From: an uncultured Desulfovibrio sp.
GTDB lineage: Bacteria; Desulfobacterota; Desulfovibrionia; Desulfovibrionales; Desulfovibrionaceae
Reading direction: 5' to 3'
NCBI GenBank assembly: GCA_900547595.1
Contig: URHE01000088.1
Span: forward strand, 1-7,283
Length of the DNA: 7,283 nt
Shown one piece after another: positions 6,726 through 7,283 of this stretch. The translations under genes were made by a program, and so were the position numbers. The notes below the pieces were generated by a model, which saw nothing but the letters and a program-made list of their open reading frames with translations, searched no databases and was not told where the DNA came from. Every line of letters begins with the position of its first letter. Position 1 is the stretch's first letter.

Positions 6726-7283
6726 TTATACGACCTCCACCTTGAGGGTGCCACTTTCCACTTTCCAAGGAAGGCGCGGGAGCGGAGATGGCGGGGGGCC
6801 GGCAATGACTTCGCCATCCTTGTTGAACGCGCCGCCATGGCAGGCGCACTTGAACCTCTGCGAGAGTTCATCCCAGCTCACGGCGCACCCCAGATGCGGG
6901 CAGCTGCTGCTGAAGCAGATAAAGTCCTGCTCAGAAAGGCGGCGGATCAGCACCGGGAATTCGATCTGTTCGGAATGGAACGCCTGACTGCGCGTGAAGT
7001 GCAGCGTGACGGAGGAGATGGAGCCCACCGGGAACTCCTCCTCCTTTCCCACGTCTACCCACTGGAAGTTTTGCTTGCCCAGGGTCGGCTGCACAGACGT
7101 CACGCCCAGGACCGTTCCGAGCGCGCCCACGATGCCCGCGCCGACCAGGCAGGAGGCGCCCTTGATGAAGGAGCGGCGCTCCGGGTCGCTTGGGTATGAG
7201 GCACAGCGGCAGGCGTGGCCGTCCGGCGGCGGTGTGCCGCCGGAGGCGCCGCCCGTGGAGGGGGGCTGGGAGGCAGCGGGGGC
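6726..7283 (-). CDS. Rieske [2Fe-2S] iron-sulfur protein of the bc complex (5' end beyond window)
   Basis: This is the electron-accepting subunit that takes the first electron from quinol and hands it to haem c. 185 residues are visible, and the frame stays open to the window edge with no ATG, GTG or TTG before the signal region, so the start lies outside. The GTG at 7130 is inside the membrane segment and is not the start. A twin-arginine signal reads PERRSFIKGAS (RR at 7173-7178), followed by a hydrophobic helix (LVGAGIVGALGTVLGV), so Tat export with a retained anchor is expected. The cluster boxes are CPHLGC (codons 6902 down to 6885) and CACHGG (6848 down to 6831), giving the 2-Cys/2-His ligands plus the disulfide pair. 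At least 35 residues precede the RR, rich in Pro/Gly/Ser with a Cys-Arg-Cys, which is unusually long. It ends VEVV-TAA directly against the cytochrome b ATG. Confidence 0.92.
   Translation of the reverse strand, partial: APAASQPPSTGGASGGTPPPDGHACRCASYPSDPERRSFIKGASCLVGAGIVGALGTVLGVTSVQPTLGKQNFQWVDVGKEEEFPVGSISSVTLHFTRSQAFHSEQIEFPVLIRRLSEQDFICFSSSCPHLGCAVSWDELSQRFKCACHGGAFNKDGEVIAGPPPSPLPRLPWKVESGTLKVEVV

Noticed and set aside
6030..7199. Plus-strand 389-codon open frame antisense to the cytochrome b and Rieske genes
   Set aside because: It is His/Arg/Gly-rich with no recognisable domain and lies opposite unmistakable haem and Rieske motifs.

Overview
The window looks like chromosomal DNA of a high-GC sulfite/sulfate-reducing deltaproteobacterium, most likely of the Desulfovibrionaceae (Desulfovibrio/Bilophila-like). 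That is an inference from the gene content, a sulfolactate sulfo-lyase beside a b6-type cytochrome bc complex, and from GC-rich third codon positions. No rRNA or other taxonomic marker is present.

Right part (7283 down to 2230, all on the minus strand): six tightly packed genes that look like one transcription unit. In order of transcription they are a Rieske iron-sulfur protein (its start lies beyond the window), a single-chain cytochrome b6/subunit IV/cytochrome c protein, the alpha and beta subunits of a class I (iron-sulfur) fumarase or tartrate-type hydro-lyase, and SuyA and SuyB, the two subunits of (2R)-sulfolactate sulfo-lyase. The gaps are 0, 10, 10, 94 and 5 bases, and a GC-rich stem-loop lies 10 bases after the suyB stop. 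The first two genes would make a quinol-oxidising membrane complex with a periplasmic haem c. The last two would cleave sulfolactate to pyruvate and sulfite in the cytoplasm. In a sulfite reducer the sulfite can serve as electron acceptor and the pyruvate as electron donor and carbon source. The hydro-lyase pair could connect C4 acids to this metabolism.

Middle part (about 1740 to 2230): a mosaic of remnants. On the plus strand, about 1740-2010 encodes what looks like the C-terminal half of a phage tail NlpC/P60-type hydrolase. Beyond it, overlapping open frames and inverted repeats (2068-2123 and 2160-2219) cannot be assigned firmly.

Left part (1739 down to 24, minus strand): the 3' three quarters of a DNA topoisomerase III gene (topB). 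It keeps the active-site tyrosine and two C-terminal zinc ribbons but lacks the N-terminal Toprim region. Its broken 5' end abuts the broken 5' end of the phage fragment head to head at about 1740. That is the footprint of a deletion, a rearrangement or possibly an assembly join at the edge of a mobile element, next to an otherwise intact metabolic operon.
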